This document shows positions 51,266-63,602 of a stretch of 64,000 bases of DNA, piece by piece. The stretch comes from Azadirachta indica. Its lineage: Eukaryota; Streptophyta; Magnoliopsida; Sapindales; Meliaceae. Under the pieces are notes generated by a model that saw only the letters and a program-made list of their open reading frames with translations, was not told where the DNA came from and ran no database searches. The DNA is taken from assembly GCA_022749755.1 (NCBI GenBank), contig CM040441.1, forward strand, positions 10,975,475 to 11,039,474, written 5' to 3'. Both the position numbers and the translations under genes were made by a program. The stretch's first letter is position 1. The number at the start of each line of letters is the position of its first letter.

Positions 51266-54200
51266 ATGTATAATGTGTCTAACAGCAGAAGTGGTGAAAG
51301 TTACCTGGTATTTTATTAGAAATTGTTATTTGGTAAAATAGGTTTTGAATGGTTTCTCGAACTGGTGTTGGTGATTTTGTTGATTGGTATAACTTTTTGT
51401 TAAAGTTTTAGATTCAAGGCACTGAATCGTACCCAAATTTGACAACTCCACATCTTGAACAATTTGACACTATGTACAACGAAGGAGCCTCTGAGTTTGT
51501 TGATCAGAGCTTGTATTATCCTTCTGCCACCAATTATGGATATTATTGTACAGGTAACTTCAGGGTTCTAGAACTAGTGTGGTGAATATGTAGAACTCGT
51601 TGTGGTTATTATTTGTGTGTTATTGATTTGATTGAATTTGATTAGGTCTTGAATCACCCAGTGAATGGGAGGACCATTATAAGTTTTTTGGAGTAGATGG
51701 TCCTGATATCCAGTATGCGGTAAGTGACACTCTCTCCCTTGCAAGGCTAACAGTCATTTTACTTATTGTGGAATAGGTTGCTTCTTAATAACTTGTGATA
51801 TCAGCTGTTCTCATATGTGTGTTTTCTCTTTTGGGTGTGATTCAGGGTCCGCAAACTGAAAGTTTGCCTTATGTATATTATACACCTAGCTACGGATATG
51901 CACAGTTTCCTTACAACCCATACAATCCTTACATACCTGGTGCTGCGATAGGAGTTGATGGCCCATTTGTGGGGGCACAACAGTATTACACCATCCCCCC
52001 TTTCCAGGATCCTGGATCTTCACCTGCTTATGTTCCAGTTGTCATTCCACCAGATCTCATGTCAAATAATTTTCCAGATCCCTTGTTGAATTCTGGTGCA
52101 TCTATAGCTAATAGACCTGATGGAAGAGGTTTAAAGAATAATCTTGCATCAGCATCTGCAGCCTTCCCTACTAATCCCCCAATACCTGCTTTAAATCAGA
52201 AAGATTCCTCTACCAAGGTCTTAAGTATACCAAGAGCTAAAGCTAACACTGGACCAAGTACTCAAGTGTTGATAAATGGAAATGTTCCATCTAGTTCCAC
52301 TGCAGCATCATCCCATGTTTCTCAGGTATGTTTTAGTTTATGCACACATAATTTTTGAAAGTGATCCCTTTTTCCCAATCTGCAAGGATGAAAGCTGTCA
52401 GAATCCTTGTTTTCTGTTGAACATATAGTGGTGAAACCTTTCAGTTTGCATGTATGCCTGGTATCGGGTTGCTATATGAAGATGGCAATATATAATGGGT
52501 CTTTCTAATTAATGGTTTATTTACATTTATAGTTTATGCCGTTTGGATACATATTTCTATAATTTGCTGTAAAATAATTTTTTTTTTTGTAACTTAAAAG
52601 TGTAGTATACTATTTGATTATGATATGGTTGCTTGCCACTACAAATTTGAAGATTCTATTTTCATATTTTTAGGGTCGAACTTCTCCTGGCTCCATTCAA
52701 CCTCTTGATAATATTTCTAGCGGGAAAGTTCTTTCCAATCGTAACCAGTTGAAAGTTGCTCTTCCTGATGGTAATGGCTTTTCTAACTTTCGATCAAGTA
52801 CACATGGACGATCTGCAGTTGATAAGCTTCATCCCAAGGTTGGGATTAGTCGGGCAGTAAACAATGCAAGTGGAAACCCTGATATATTTGCGCTTAGTGA
52901 ACAGAATCGTGGCCCTAGGACCAACAAATCAAAAGATCAAGTGGCAGTTAAAGACTACACAAGTAGAGCTGGTATCACTGATGCCCAAGGAAACATCATT
53001 ATACATACTGATCGGTATAACAAGGAAGATTTTCAAGTTGACTGTGTTGATGCAAATTTTTTTGTAATTAAATCATATAGCGAGGATGATGTGCACAAGA
53101 GTATCAAGTATGGTGTTTGGTCATCTACATCCCATGGGAACAAGAAGCTGCAAAGTGCTTATGAAGATGCACAAAAATTGACTGCAGGGAAACCTAGAGG
53201 ATATCCTATCTTCCTGTTCTTTTCTGTGAGTTCTCTCTATCGGTTGGCTATTAGTAGCATCAATTATTACTTTACAGCCTGTATTGTTAATTTTGAGAAG
53301 AAACCTCCTTTAATGAGTTATTTTCTTGCTTCCATTTGGTTGACGTTACATCCCTGATGCAGGTTAATGCAAGTAGTCAATTCTGTGGTGTTGCTGAAAT
53401 GATTGGTCCTGTTGACTTCTTGAAGGATATGGATTTTTGGCAGCAAGACAAATGGAGTGGGAGCTTCCCTGTGAAGTGGCACATAATCAAAGATGTCCCA
53501 AATACCTGCTTTAGGCACATCATATTACAGAACAATGAGAACAAGCCTGTGACTAATAGCAGAGACACACAAGAGGTATATATTTTTTTTCGAGAGTCCT
53601 TTAAGAAATTTCAGGAAATAAGCTAGCTGTCATGCACTTTAAGTTTTTATAGTCTTTATGGGTTTGTTAAATTTAGTGGCTTGTTCAATTTTTTGGGCTT
53701 GTATTTCATACAACCATGCAAGATATCAAATTAGAGAACGTCTATTCCCACATTGTTGATGCTGATTAGGGCTTGAATTGATTGAGGATTTATGTAATAT
53801 TAGTGCATTGGGAGGATAAGAGAAGGCGTAAAATAGATGCAAGAAAGGAAGTTATTTTTGCTTGATAAATGGTGGATATAGTTTGATAGGCTGAATAGCT
53901 GTGTGCTAGGCTTGCAGGGAGACTTGATTTCTTCTTTTCTTTTCAAATTGAATTATATGGAAGGCCCTTCGTCTCAGGAATATTTCCTTGATAAAGATAT
54001 GTATAATGCTTGTTTGAACATTATTTTACAGGTGTTGGTTTTGATTTGTTTGCTTCATGATTACTACATAATTTGTTTTCATTTGATCTTTCATGTGCAG
54101 ATAATGTTCAAGGAAGGGCTGGAGATGCTGAAACTATTTAAAAACTATCCTCTGGATACTTCTTTATTTGATGACTTTATGTATTATGAAAAGCGTCAGA

Positions 54201-54715
54201 AATTCATGCAGGAAGAGAAAGCCCGGATACTATTTAAAAGCTTCCAAGGTCCATATCTTGTACCTGCATTGGGGCTTGCTGATAAGTTAAATCATGTTGT
54301 TCAACTACCTTCAAAGGAAGACAAGAAGATCAACAAGAACAATGATCCTAACAGCTTGGAAGAAATTTTAACTTCTGCCACTGAGAAGTTTTCTTCAAAT
54401 TCTGATGTCACCAATTCAAGTGCTGGGAATGGAAACTCCGAGCAATTTCAAGCAAAAGATGATATGACACCTACTCTGAGCACTGATTCATTTGTGCGAA
54501 ACCCTAAGTCAGCTGAGTCTAAACCCTTGGCTGAAGCCATTACTGTTTTGAAATCTGAACCTTGTGATGTCTTTACAGTTGGTTCAATGCCTATCAAAGT
54601 CAATGGATTCTCTGAGTCTTCCGGTATTTTAACAGTTGGCACAATTCCGCTTGATCCTAAGGCACTACAGCTTGACAAGGGAGACGCTTTTCCTAAAACC
54701 TTGACTCAAAGTTGA
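51266..54715 (+). CDS. ECT6: YTH-domain m6A reader, ECT family (ECT6-like)
   Basis: Cytoplasmic YTHDF-type protein that binds N6-methyladenosine in mRNA. Exons 51266-51307, 51412-51553, 51646-51719, 51846-52325, 52674-53225, 53363-53575, 54101-54715; 705 residues. The N-terminal half is disordered and Tyr/Pro/Gly/Asn-rich ([19 protein letters not shown]), the kind of region that drives phase separation and poly(A)-binding-protein contacts in ECTs. The YTH domain runs from about 368 to 515. The aromatic cage Trp residues are W395 (IKYGVWSST), W456 and W461 ([11 protein letters not shown]), followed by [13 protein letters not shown]. Spacing between the first and second cage Trp is about four residues longer than in ECT2 as I remember it, because of a small insert ([12 protein letters not shown]). 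Assignment to ECT6 rests on the neighbouring DRM3, importin-9 and POK1 genes as in Arabidopsis. Leader intron 50967-51240. Confidence 0.92.
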
Positions 54716-55257
54716 TGATGCAGATTTTTATGTTTAACTTGGACTGATTTTGTGGCCGGATTGTTATAACCCATATGACCAACATACAGGCAATATGGTA
54801 AATTGAAAAATTTGCTTCAGATCGGCAATTGTTGATATTTTCGTCAACACTTCATATACTGATGCCTTTGCTTTTGTTTATGTTGGGGGACTTTTTCCGG
54901 CATTGCTTAAAAGGAAAGTTGAAGTACAGTGTAATCTCTTTCTTTGGGTTCCATTTTCTTGTCCCATGAATGAATATATTTGAGGTACGAAGAAGTGTCT
55001 ATGTTATTTTTCATTTTTTTTGTTTGTTTAATGTTCTTTTGTATGTTTGCTGACCTCCAATGTGAATTATTGTTTGGCAAATTTACTGGATTAGAAGAAT
55101 CTCAGCTAGCTTAGCTTTTGCTGTCACTTGTGTTATACTGAGATTACGAAACTCTTGCTGTTTGTTTCTTCTCCTTGTGAGAGTTTAGGAGGTTGGGTAC
55201 ATTTCGTGATTCATGTCTTGAGAATGTATTTTTCATAGTATATCATTTATACTTATT

Positions 55258-55282
55258 TATATATATATATATATATATATAT
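55258..55282. repeat. (TA)n microsatellite
   Basis: Uninterrupted TA run. Confidence 0.9.
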
Positions 55283-56465
55283 GGGTTAGGATTAGCAGTT
55301 TTTTTTTTACACAATTTTTTATCCTAATTATTAGCTTTTAAATGAAGAATATATGAATGGTGTAAATTAAATGAAATAAAATATAATAAGTTATATTTAT
55401 TAATTAATCTTTTTTTATTTCTTTCTTCTTTATTATATTTTTTCTCTTCTCATTATTTTTCTTGTTTATAAATTAAAAACCCAAAAATTAAAATAAAATT
55501 TATTTTTGTTTTCATTTTAGTTATCAATGGTAAATTAAAAAATTTAAAAATTTAAATAAAAATTATTTTAATTAATTAATTTATTTAAAAAAAATTTATG
55601 AATTTTTAAGACTTATTGAAATATATAAATATTAAAAAAATTATTTAATTTTTAAATTTTTTTAATTTATAAATAATAATTAAAATAAAAAAAATTTAAA
55701 GAAAGAGAGAAGTAATAAAGAAAAGTTAGGGTGAGAGAGAAATTAATAAATTAAATATAAGAAAGAGAAAAAAAAAATATATAAAAAATTTTATTAAATG
55801 TGAATTAGTAAAAATTTTTTATATCTGGTCAATGCAATCTTGATATTTGATAGACTGTTAATCTAAAATTTAGTAATTAATGTAAAAATTAATATAAAAA
55901 AAATTGTAAATTTTACCCTTATATATATATTTTTGAAATTAAATCATTTTTTTAATGATTATATTTTTATTTAATTTTAAAAATAAATGAAAATATCTAA
56001 AATTTTGTTATTTCTAAACAAATTTCTCCTCCTCTGCTCTAGCAAAATATCAATGTGCGTATAGCTATATCTGTTTTTGTGCACATAATAAATAAAAACT
56101 TTACAAATATTTAGGGCTCTTTTGATATGTAATTGGAAAACTATTTTAAGAAATTAGAATACAATTCAAAAATTTGAGTTGTAGTTTTAATATTTTAAAT
56201 ATTTAAAAATTTGTTTGATATGATATTTGAAAATTAATTTTTAATTTTAAAAAGTTAAAAAACTTGTTTGATATAATATTTTAAAAATAAAATAAAAAGA
56301 TTATTTGTTTGATTGAATATATTTTTTAAAAAAATTTGATATCAAAATTTTAACTGTAACTGACAAATAATTACTCCAAACTATTATTTTAAATATATTA
56401 ATATAAAATATTATATAAAAAATTTACATTTCTTAATTTTACTAAAATAAAATTATATGAAGTGT

Positions 56466-56492
56466 TATATATATATATATATATATATATAA
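56466..56492. repeat. (AT)n microsatellite
   Basis: Uninterrupted AT run in the DRM3 upstream region. Confidence 0.9.
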
Positions 56493-57713
56493 CAAATCAA
56501 CATGCTTATATTTTTACACATATATAATAATAAATTAAAGAATTATAAAATATTTTGTAACATATAATAAAATTTTTTAAATGACACTTAAATGATAAAC
56601 AGAAAGAATAGAAAAAATAATGTAAATAAATATTGTAAAAAATTTTAAAATTGAGACTATATTAATATTATGAATAAAAGACGATTTAAAATTAAAAATT
56701 TTTTAAGTTTAAAAAAAAAATTGTATTTGAATTTGATTTAAATATTGTTAATAAAAAATGTAAAAAGCTACTCTTTTTTGTTTTTCAATTTTACACTGAC
56801 TTTAAGAATGTTATTCAAAAACTGTTTTTGATAAAATTTAGATAAATTTAAACAAATGCGTTTTCTTTTACTCTTTATTTTCAAAAATTCAAAATTCTAT
56901 TCGGATGCTGAATCAATTGGGCCTTATTTATTTGAGTATTGTACTGAAGTATTAACTATTGATAGCGGAGTAATGCTGTTACCAAAATACTGCGTATTTG
57001 TCGAGTATTTGAGAATTGTACCTCAAGAACTATGTGTTTGTTAGCGGACTAATGCTGCAATGCTGTTACCAAAGCAACGCGGTAATTTATGCGGGGGCCT
57101 CCAAATGTGTTGAGTTCTTGACACGTATCACCCATGCACCATCTCGAATACGATAACCCACCTGATCTTCGCCAGCCCCATCTTCTACGTTGTGACTGGC
57201 AGACTGGCAGTGGACACACAGCTTCTCGTGTTCGCTGTATGTATCAATTTTGCTACGCTCGTTTAAATAAAAATTGTTGAATAAAGATCAATTTACTTCG
57301 AATTGAATTTTCTCCTCTCATTTTCCACGTACTTGCAGGTGGATTCCCCTTGTGCGACGTCGTATCCAATAATTACTTCGCGTTTCTGCCAGGATCTTGC
57401 CTTCTGTTCTGCCCTCTTCCCCGATCAGCTGTGTCGCGGACCACCACGACTTCCTACATCCGGCGCTTTCCAAAATTTACTTGAATGGTTACCGTTTATA
57501 AGTAATCTTGATAAAAATACTCTTTATGAAACATCAAAATAAAAAAAAAAAAAAAAAAAAACGAGAGTTAAATATATACCAATATATATTTTGGCTAGTA
57601 CGAGCTACCTTACTCATAATTTCTTATTTGTAATTAATTGTAATGTTTGTTTTTCTAGACCCTCGACGGAAGCTGCAATTCTTGCAGTAGTGCCGCTGTC
57701 CCTGGAGTTTACA

Positions 57714-60700
57714 ATGGTACGTGCAAGATTTGATCTTTTAGCTGTCTTTTAAGTAAGCTTTCAGCATTTTTTCTTTTCTTTTGGTGTTGTTATTGTAATT
57801 TGAAATTCTACAGGGTGAAATACCAAGCTACGGCAATGGCGAAAATCAACATGAAGCTAGAGCAATTGTGCCAAAGCCTGAAATCCTGGACTTCGAGTTG
57901 CCTGAAGACAGGATGATGTACTCGACGAATGTTGGGGTTGGCTTTTGCAATTTGTTTTTCTCATTAATTCTTTGATTTTCTGGTTATTTTGCCACCAGCT
58001 GCTGCAGAAGTTTGAGCTTAGCAGTTAGTTGATCAATTTTGAAGTTTGTGTTGAAAAGTTGTATATTTTTTATGTGAATAATTTTCTACACTGATATCTG
58101 GGCTGAATTGTCTGAGGCAGGTTGAATGTGTTTTTACCTTTTACAAATTCACTTTTTGAAAGCTTGGCTTAGAGATGTAGATATTTAGTCTTTTATATTT
58201 CTTGGGTTTGACCTTTTGGTCTTGTATAATTTCAGGACAATGCTGCAAGTTCATCTCGGAGTAGTTTCAGATCGTCTTTAATTGGTATGGGATTTGCACC
58301 ATCTCTTGTCGACAGAGTGATTGAAGAAAAGGGTAAGTCATTCATGGACGAACATGAACTTTGTATTAAGTTATTGTATTGGAAGATTGTAGAGGCAGAC
58401 AAGATGACAATGTCATTTATAAGTTTACTGAGAGAGATAAAGCATTCTGGTGATGAAAACAATTTACAGTTATTTCCTGATGACCATTTTCTTTGAAATC
58501 CAGGTGAAGATGATGTTGAGTTGTTACTGGAGACACTTATTGGATATAATGTAAGTAACATGTACACTCTAGTGCATGTTTTGGTGTGTGTGTGTGTGTG
58601 TGTGTGTGCGTGCGTGTGCTGGAGTTACTTTCTTCATTGATTTCAATATGTTCAGATTGGATTTCAAAGCCAAAGGTTCTGTTTTCACTATCTTTGTCAT
58701 GAGATGTTTTACCTTTCACTCATCCTCTCTTGGAATGAAGTTTTGACAATTATGCACAGTATATGTCTTGATGGCTAATAGTGGACCTGCTTTCAAATGA
58801 CATAGGATCTTCAAAAGTCCAATTCTCAATCATCAGATTCTCTGGATAGCTTGTTTGGTGACAAGGATACTACTAGTCCTCCAGAAATTCCATCATTTAT
58901 TCAACCAAAAGAGGTAACCTGTGATCTTGCTTTTATGACATTTTGTTCATCATTATGCTCTCAAAGAATCTGAATGTGGCCAAAGTTCCTGTTTCCATTT
59001 GATTAATTTTTATCTCAAAAGAAATGTAAAATCTATTGTTTTCTTTTAGTAATATAAATGGATAGGGATACAAGTTTCAATGTGGAGCATTTTACCATTT
59101 TTTATTGCCTTTCTATGGTGCCATATCACTTACTGAAACGAGAGAGACAGATACAGAAATTAGACTGACAATGTTGCTAGTAGAGACCTCTGACTATGGC
59201 AGAACCAGTGGAGCGCATGAGAAGATGGAGTACTACTTTGTTCCTTAGTTTTGTCTGCTATTATATGGAGTATAGTATGAAGTACAATCTCTGAAAAAAT
59301 CACAATTGTTTCAAATTTTCTATTTTTGCAATGGAATATTTATGGACAAGAGTTCAGTTTCTTCCCCGAATTCATTAATTAGGCAGAATTTGTTTAAAAA
59401 GAATAAGAAAAAGCAAATTAATCTTCATAAATTCAAAAATTTCATCATAAATGTGAAATACTTGTAGAAATAAAAATGCGACAGAGATAAAAGAGAAGCA
59501 GAGTCATTTGTCTGCTTGACTAGTCAAACATGGGCTAGTTCACAGATCTTTGGGTTTCAATTGACAAGAAATAGAAACCTTACATATAAAGCCCGATGAT
59601 TGGCATTCCAGTGCTTTCGTTTTGTACACATATGGTTACAATTATTTACGTTCTTTATGTGCTATGATGTAGCATTGTATAAAAGTATTTGCTCTGAGAA
59701 GTAATCCTAAAATTCTATCACGTTAAACTTTTCAGGCTTTATCCAGTCTTCTCCCACCCGATTTCTCTAAAATGAAGCCTAATATCTATTCATAATTATC
59801 TTATGATAGTCAGTTTGCTTAATCTTTATTAGTTAGATCATTGTCCAATTCTTCATCTGCACCTAATAATAAGGCTGCACAATATCCTAGTCATGGTCAC
59901 TGAATTGACTAATTATTAATCAGGTTCAATTTCTGCACCTTTTACTTCCCTTATGGTAGACTGTTCCACTTGTTTCTCGTAATCTTAGTTTACCTGGTTT
60001 TTAATTTGTTAGAGCTACTACATGTAAGGTAGGTGAGTCACTTTTATTCTTAAGTCTTGTTCTTTCATTCTCTTCCTTCGCAGATCTAATAGAACTATGT
60101 GAGGTCAATTCTTCTGGTCTCAACTCATATTTTGTCACTAATGTGTCCAAGATCATTGCGTATGATCCTATTCTACATTGGCTTCATCTTCAATTTTTGC
60201 AGGAACCAGATATCATGAATGAAAGCGATAATGGTGAAAAAAGGGCCTCCTTACTAGCTATGAAGTTTACTGTAAATGAAGTTGACTTTGCATTGGATAA
60301 GCTGGGTATGATGATAGTTTCAAAAGTTTTAATTCTTTTAAATTATGGTTGCTAGTGATGAATTTTTTCTACAATCTGGGTTTATGATTGCTTCTGTTGT
60401 TCAACACTATAAGCAAATACTTTCCAATTCATTATTTTTCCCTTTTGAATTTAGGCAGACAAGGTAAAGATCTTTGCAGTCATATCTTGTTTAACGTGTT
60501 TGGAATGGATACACTGAGAGAACATCTGAGAGGAAATACACACTTTCAGAACCTCAAAATTCATGTGGATTTTGTGGCTCTGCAGAGAATAAATGTGAAA
60601 ATAATGTTTGTTGCTTTTGTCATTGTTGTTTGTGATATTATCATCATTATAATTACTAGTCTTGAATACTCATTTCACATGTATACTGCTTTTTATCAGT

Positions 60701-63602
60701 GTTAATACAGCTTAAAGCGTTACACTTCATCTTAGAGTAAATAGGGCCTTTTCTCTGTTATGGAAAAACTTTATCGCTGAACAATTTCTCAAAATTTTAT
60801 ATTCAGGCAAAGATGCTCCCATGGATGAACTGGTGGATTTCATCATTGCTGCTCAAATAGCTGAAAATTTTGAAAAGGAGACAGATAATACACCTCATTA
60901 CAATGGAGGAATACATGAGGTCCTTTATGATGTTTTCATGTAATATTAGTTGATTTGATGACGATTCTTAATATAATTGAGGATATAATTACCACATTAT
61001 CCCCATCCGTTTTCTTCTTTTTGGTTCAGTCAGGGATTACGAATGAGATTAGACTGTATATCATGTGATTTTGTTGTATCTGTTAATATAACATCAGCAT
61101 ATCCATGCATTTCTGGGCAGTTAGGGGTCTCTCCTTGCTGTCTTTCAAATTTCTGGGGTTTTGTCTAGATGGAATCTGAGATCTTCACAAGAGGCTTTAT
61201 AGGTGCAAAAGTGGTGAAAATTGGAAAGTTTTGCTGTTGTCTTCATGTGGAGTGAGGAATAGCCAAACTTGTGAGGCTATACAATTTGGTGTGGTCAACA
61301 TACTTTTATTGCTTTGTACTTGAGGAGTTGTTTACTTTCCTTCTTCTTTCGTCTTAATCCTCCTTTCTCCATTTTTTTTTTCTGCCTATGGTTTCTCTTG
61401 TGCTCTGTAATGATTTTTGCTTTTCAAAAAATACTACTAATAATTAAAAACACGTCATTGACTTTCTGAATCCTGTTATTTGACTGTCAAGTTTAGCTTT
61501 GCTATCTGGTGGTGCATTTTCAACCACCTACTTGTTGCACTGTCTGTGTATGTTATTACACTCATGTCTAGGGTATTTTAACAGTTTCTAATACTTCGTT
61601 TGACCTTTTTGTTTACCAGGACAATAGCGATGAAACCTTATTTGGGACCATGGACATAACCCTTCGTTTGCTTGAAATGGGTTTCTCCGAAAATGAAGTT
61701 TCCTTAGCAATTGAGAAATTTGGTGAGCAGCGATAATTAGTATTTAGATGCCACTATATCTGAGATGTGGTAATGATCAATCCAAAAGGCTTAAGTTTGT
61801 AGAAACCCTAAAGTAATATTTTGAACTTAGCGATACAATCTTATGCACACGGTCAACTGTAACTAGTGGACTTTTCATGTGAAGCAAAGACTATATAAAT
61901 GTACAGTTAAAATTTAATTAACAGCATGGAGGTAAGTTTGGGAATTGAATGCAAGACATATTATGCAATAGCAATTCAATGTCTTCCCCCCTCTGCCGAT
62001 GTTATCGTGTTCAACATTCTATCTTTCATCTTTAGAACTGGTGGCCTTGGTATTTAATATATTTGCAAATACTGATCAGGTTCATCATTATGTTTACTAA
62101 TTAGGAACTATGTGTCAGTTTAACTTATGCCAACCTTCTAGTGTTTAGTTATTTCTTGTATTTCAGGTTCAGACGCTCCAATTTCTGAGCTTGCTGACAA
62201 AATTTTTTCTGGCCAAATACATTTAAGCTGCCCAAGACGCTGTTGCCCATATGGTTCATTAAAAGTTAAAGCTGAGGATTTCAGTCCAGATGTTTCTCAG
62301 TCTAGGAAAATTTACATGGGTGGAATTAAGGATTTCAGGCCATATGTTTCTCAGCCTAGGAAAATTGACATGGGTGAAACTAATAGAGGAAAAAGGCCTA
62401 AAGAAGAGTATTTTAATGACTTTCCAGCTGGTGCTTCTCAGTTTCAGCATATTGATTTTGAGGAAAATCGTAAAGGGAAAAGACCTAAACAAGAGTATGT
62501 GGATGACCCTAGTTCTTTCCTTGACTCATCATGGCTAGAAGAAAAAGTTAACCCTGATGATGTTGCATCTGGAGTGCAACAAGCATTCATATCTAATCCA
62601 TGCAAGATTACTGATAAAGTGGTGGCTAAACCTCCATATTTCTTTTATGGAAATGTCGTGAACATTTCCGGAGATTGTTGGATGAAAATTTCACAGTTCT
62701 TGTATGGACTTGGGCCTGAATTTGTGAATGCTCAGAATTTCTCAGCATTGAGTAGGAAAGAAGGGTATGTACACAATCTTCCAACCTCAAATAGATTTCA
62801 CATCCTTCCAAAACCTCCAATGACTATACAAGATGCTATACCACATACTAAGAAATGGTGGCCATCATGGGATACAAGGAAGCAGTTGAGCTGCATCAAC
62901 TCTGGAACTAGCGGTACATCTCAGCTCTGTGATAGACTTGAAAAACTACTAATTGATTCTCGAGGAGTGCTCTCATCACAACAGCAGAGCGAGATCCTTC
63001 ATCGCTGTGAGACATTAAATATTGTATGGGTTGGTCCATACAAACTCGGACCTGTAGATCCTCAAAGTTTAGAACGTATTCTAGGCTACCCAGTAAATCA
63101 CACTCAAGCTGCTGGAAGTAGTTTAACACCAAGACTTGAATCACTCAGACACTGCTTTCAGATTGATACCTTGGGTTATCACCTCTCTGCGTTGAAGTCT
63201 ATGTTCCCAGAAGGGCTAACAATGCTGTCAGTTTTTAGTGGAATTGGTGGAGCAGAAGTTGCTTTACACCGGCTTGGCATCAAGTTGAAAGGTGTTATCT
63301 CTGTAGAGACTTCTGAAGCTAATCGAAGGATTCTCCAGAGGTGGTGGGAAGGCAGTGGACAAACCGGTGAATTGGTGCAGTTGGAAGATGTTTTGGCACT
63401 AACAACTAAAAAGGTTGACTGTCTGATCGAGAAGTTTGGCAGTATTGACTTTGTCATCTGTCAGAACTCAGTCCCTCAATCCTTAAAGCATCCTACAGCA
63501 TCTGCAGGAATTGACAATCTGCCTGCTTTTGATTTCTCTTTGTTTTATGAGTTTGTTCGCATTTTACAACGTGTGAGGAATATGATGCAAAGAAAAAGGT
63601 GA
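57714..63602 (+). CDS. DRM3: DRM3, catalytically degenerate DRM-type DNA methyltransferase homologue
   Basis: RNA-directed DNA methylation factor; Arabidopsis DRM3 lacks methyltransferase activity but supports DRM2 and Pol V. Exons 57714-57716, 57814-57936, 58236-58332, 58504-58550, 58806-58913, 60203-60305, 60807-60919, 61620-61722, 62167-63602; 710 residues, the size I remember for Arabidopsis DRM3. Three UBA domains: about 52-90 ([21 protein letters not shown]), 138-180 ([20 protein letters not shown]) and 210-250 ([20 protein letters not shown]). The rearranged methyltransferase fold (about 387-710) comes with motif I ([17 protein letters not shown], about 586) near the C-terminus. The motif IV Pro-Cys of active DRMs is replaced by VICQNSVPQ (about 660), which identifies DRM3 rather than DRM1/2. 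The ATG forms a coding exon of its own: the donor GT directly follows it. A 54-bp duplication lies in the linker. Confidence 0.93.
58583..58618. repeat. (TG)n microsatellite in DRM3 intron
   Basis: A (GT)n run becomes (GTGC)n-like at its right end. It lies in the intron after exon 4. Confidence 0.9.
62275..62382 (+). repeat. 54-bp in-frame tandem duplication in the DRM3 linker
   Basis: Copies 62275-62328 and 62329-62382 encode [18 protein letters not shown] and [18 protein letters not shown]. They differ at only a few bases. They are followed by a second, more diverged pair ([11 protein letters not shown] and [11 protein letters not shown]). All of it lies between UBA3 and the methyltransferase region. 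Confidence 0.92.

Larger units (their letters stand above)
54716..57658. other. AT-rich intergenic region, ECT to DRM3
   Basis: The ECT 3' UTR runs to roughly 55000. 55250-56850 is very AT-rich with (TA)n blocks and no supportable gene. A direct repeat containing AATGCTGTTACCAAA lies at about 56970 and 57060. From about 57260 (TTTAAATAAAA, a possible TATA) a GC-richer stretch to about 57480 is probably the DRM3 promoter and first leader exon, but its donor could not be fixed. Confidence 0.45.

Noticed and set aside
55290..55930. Weak inverted similarity of (TA)n/T-rich ends, possible MITE
   Set aside because: Similarity is only in A/T runs; no convincing terminal repeat or target duplication.
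56100..56850. hAT-MITE-like phrases (GGGCTCTTTTGATATG, repeated TTTGATAT)
   Set aside because: No matching inverted end could be identified; the area is too AT-rich for a secure call.
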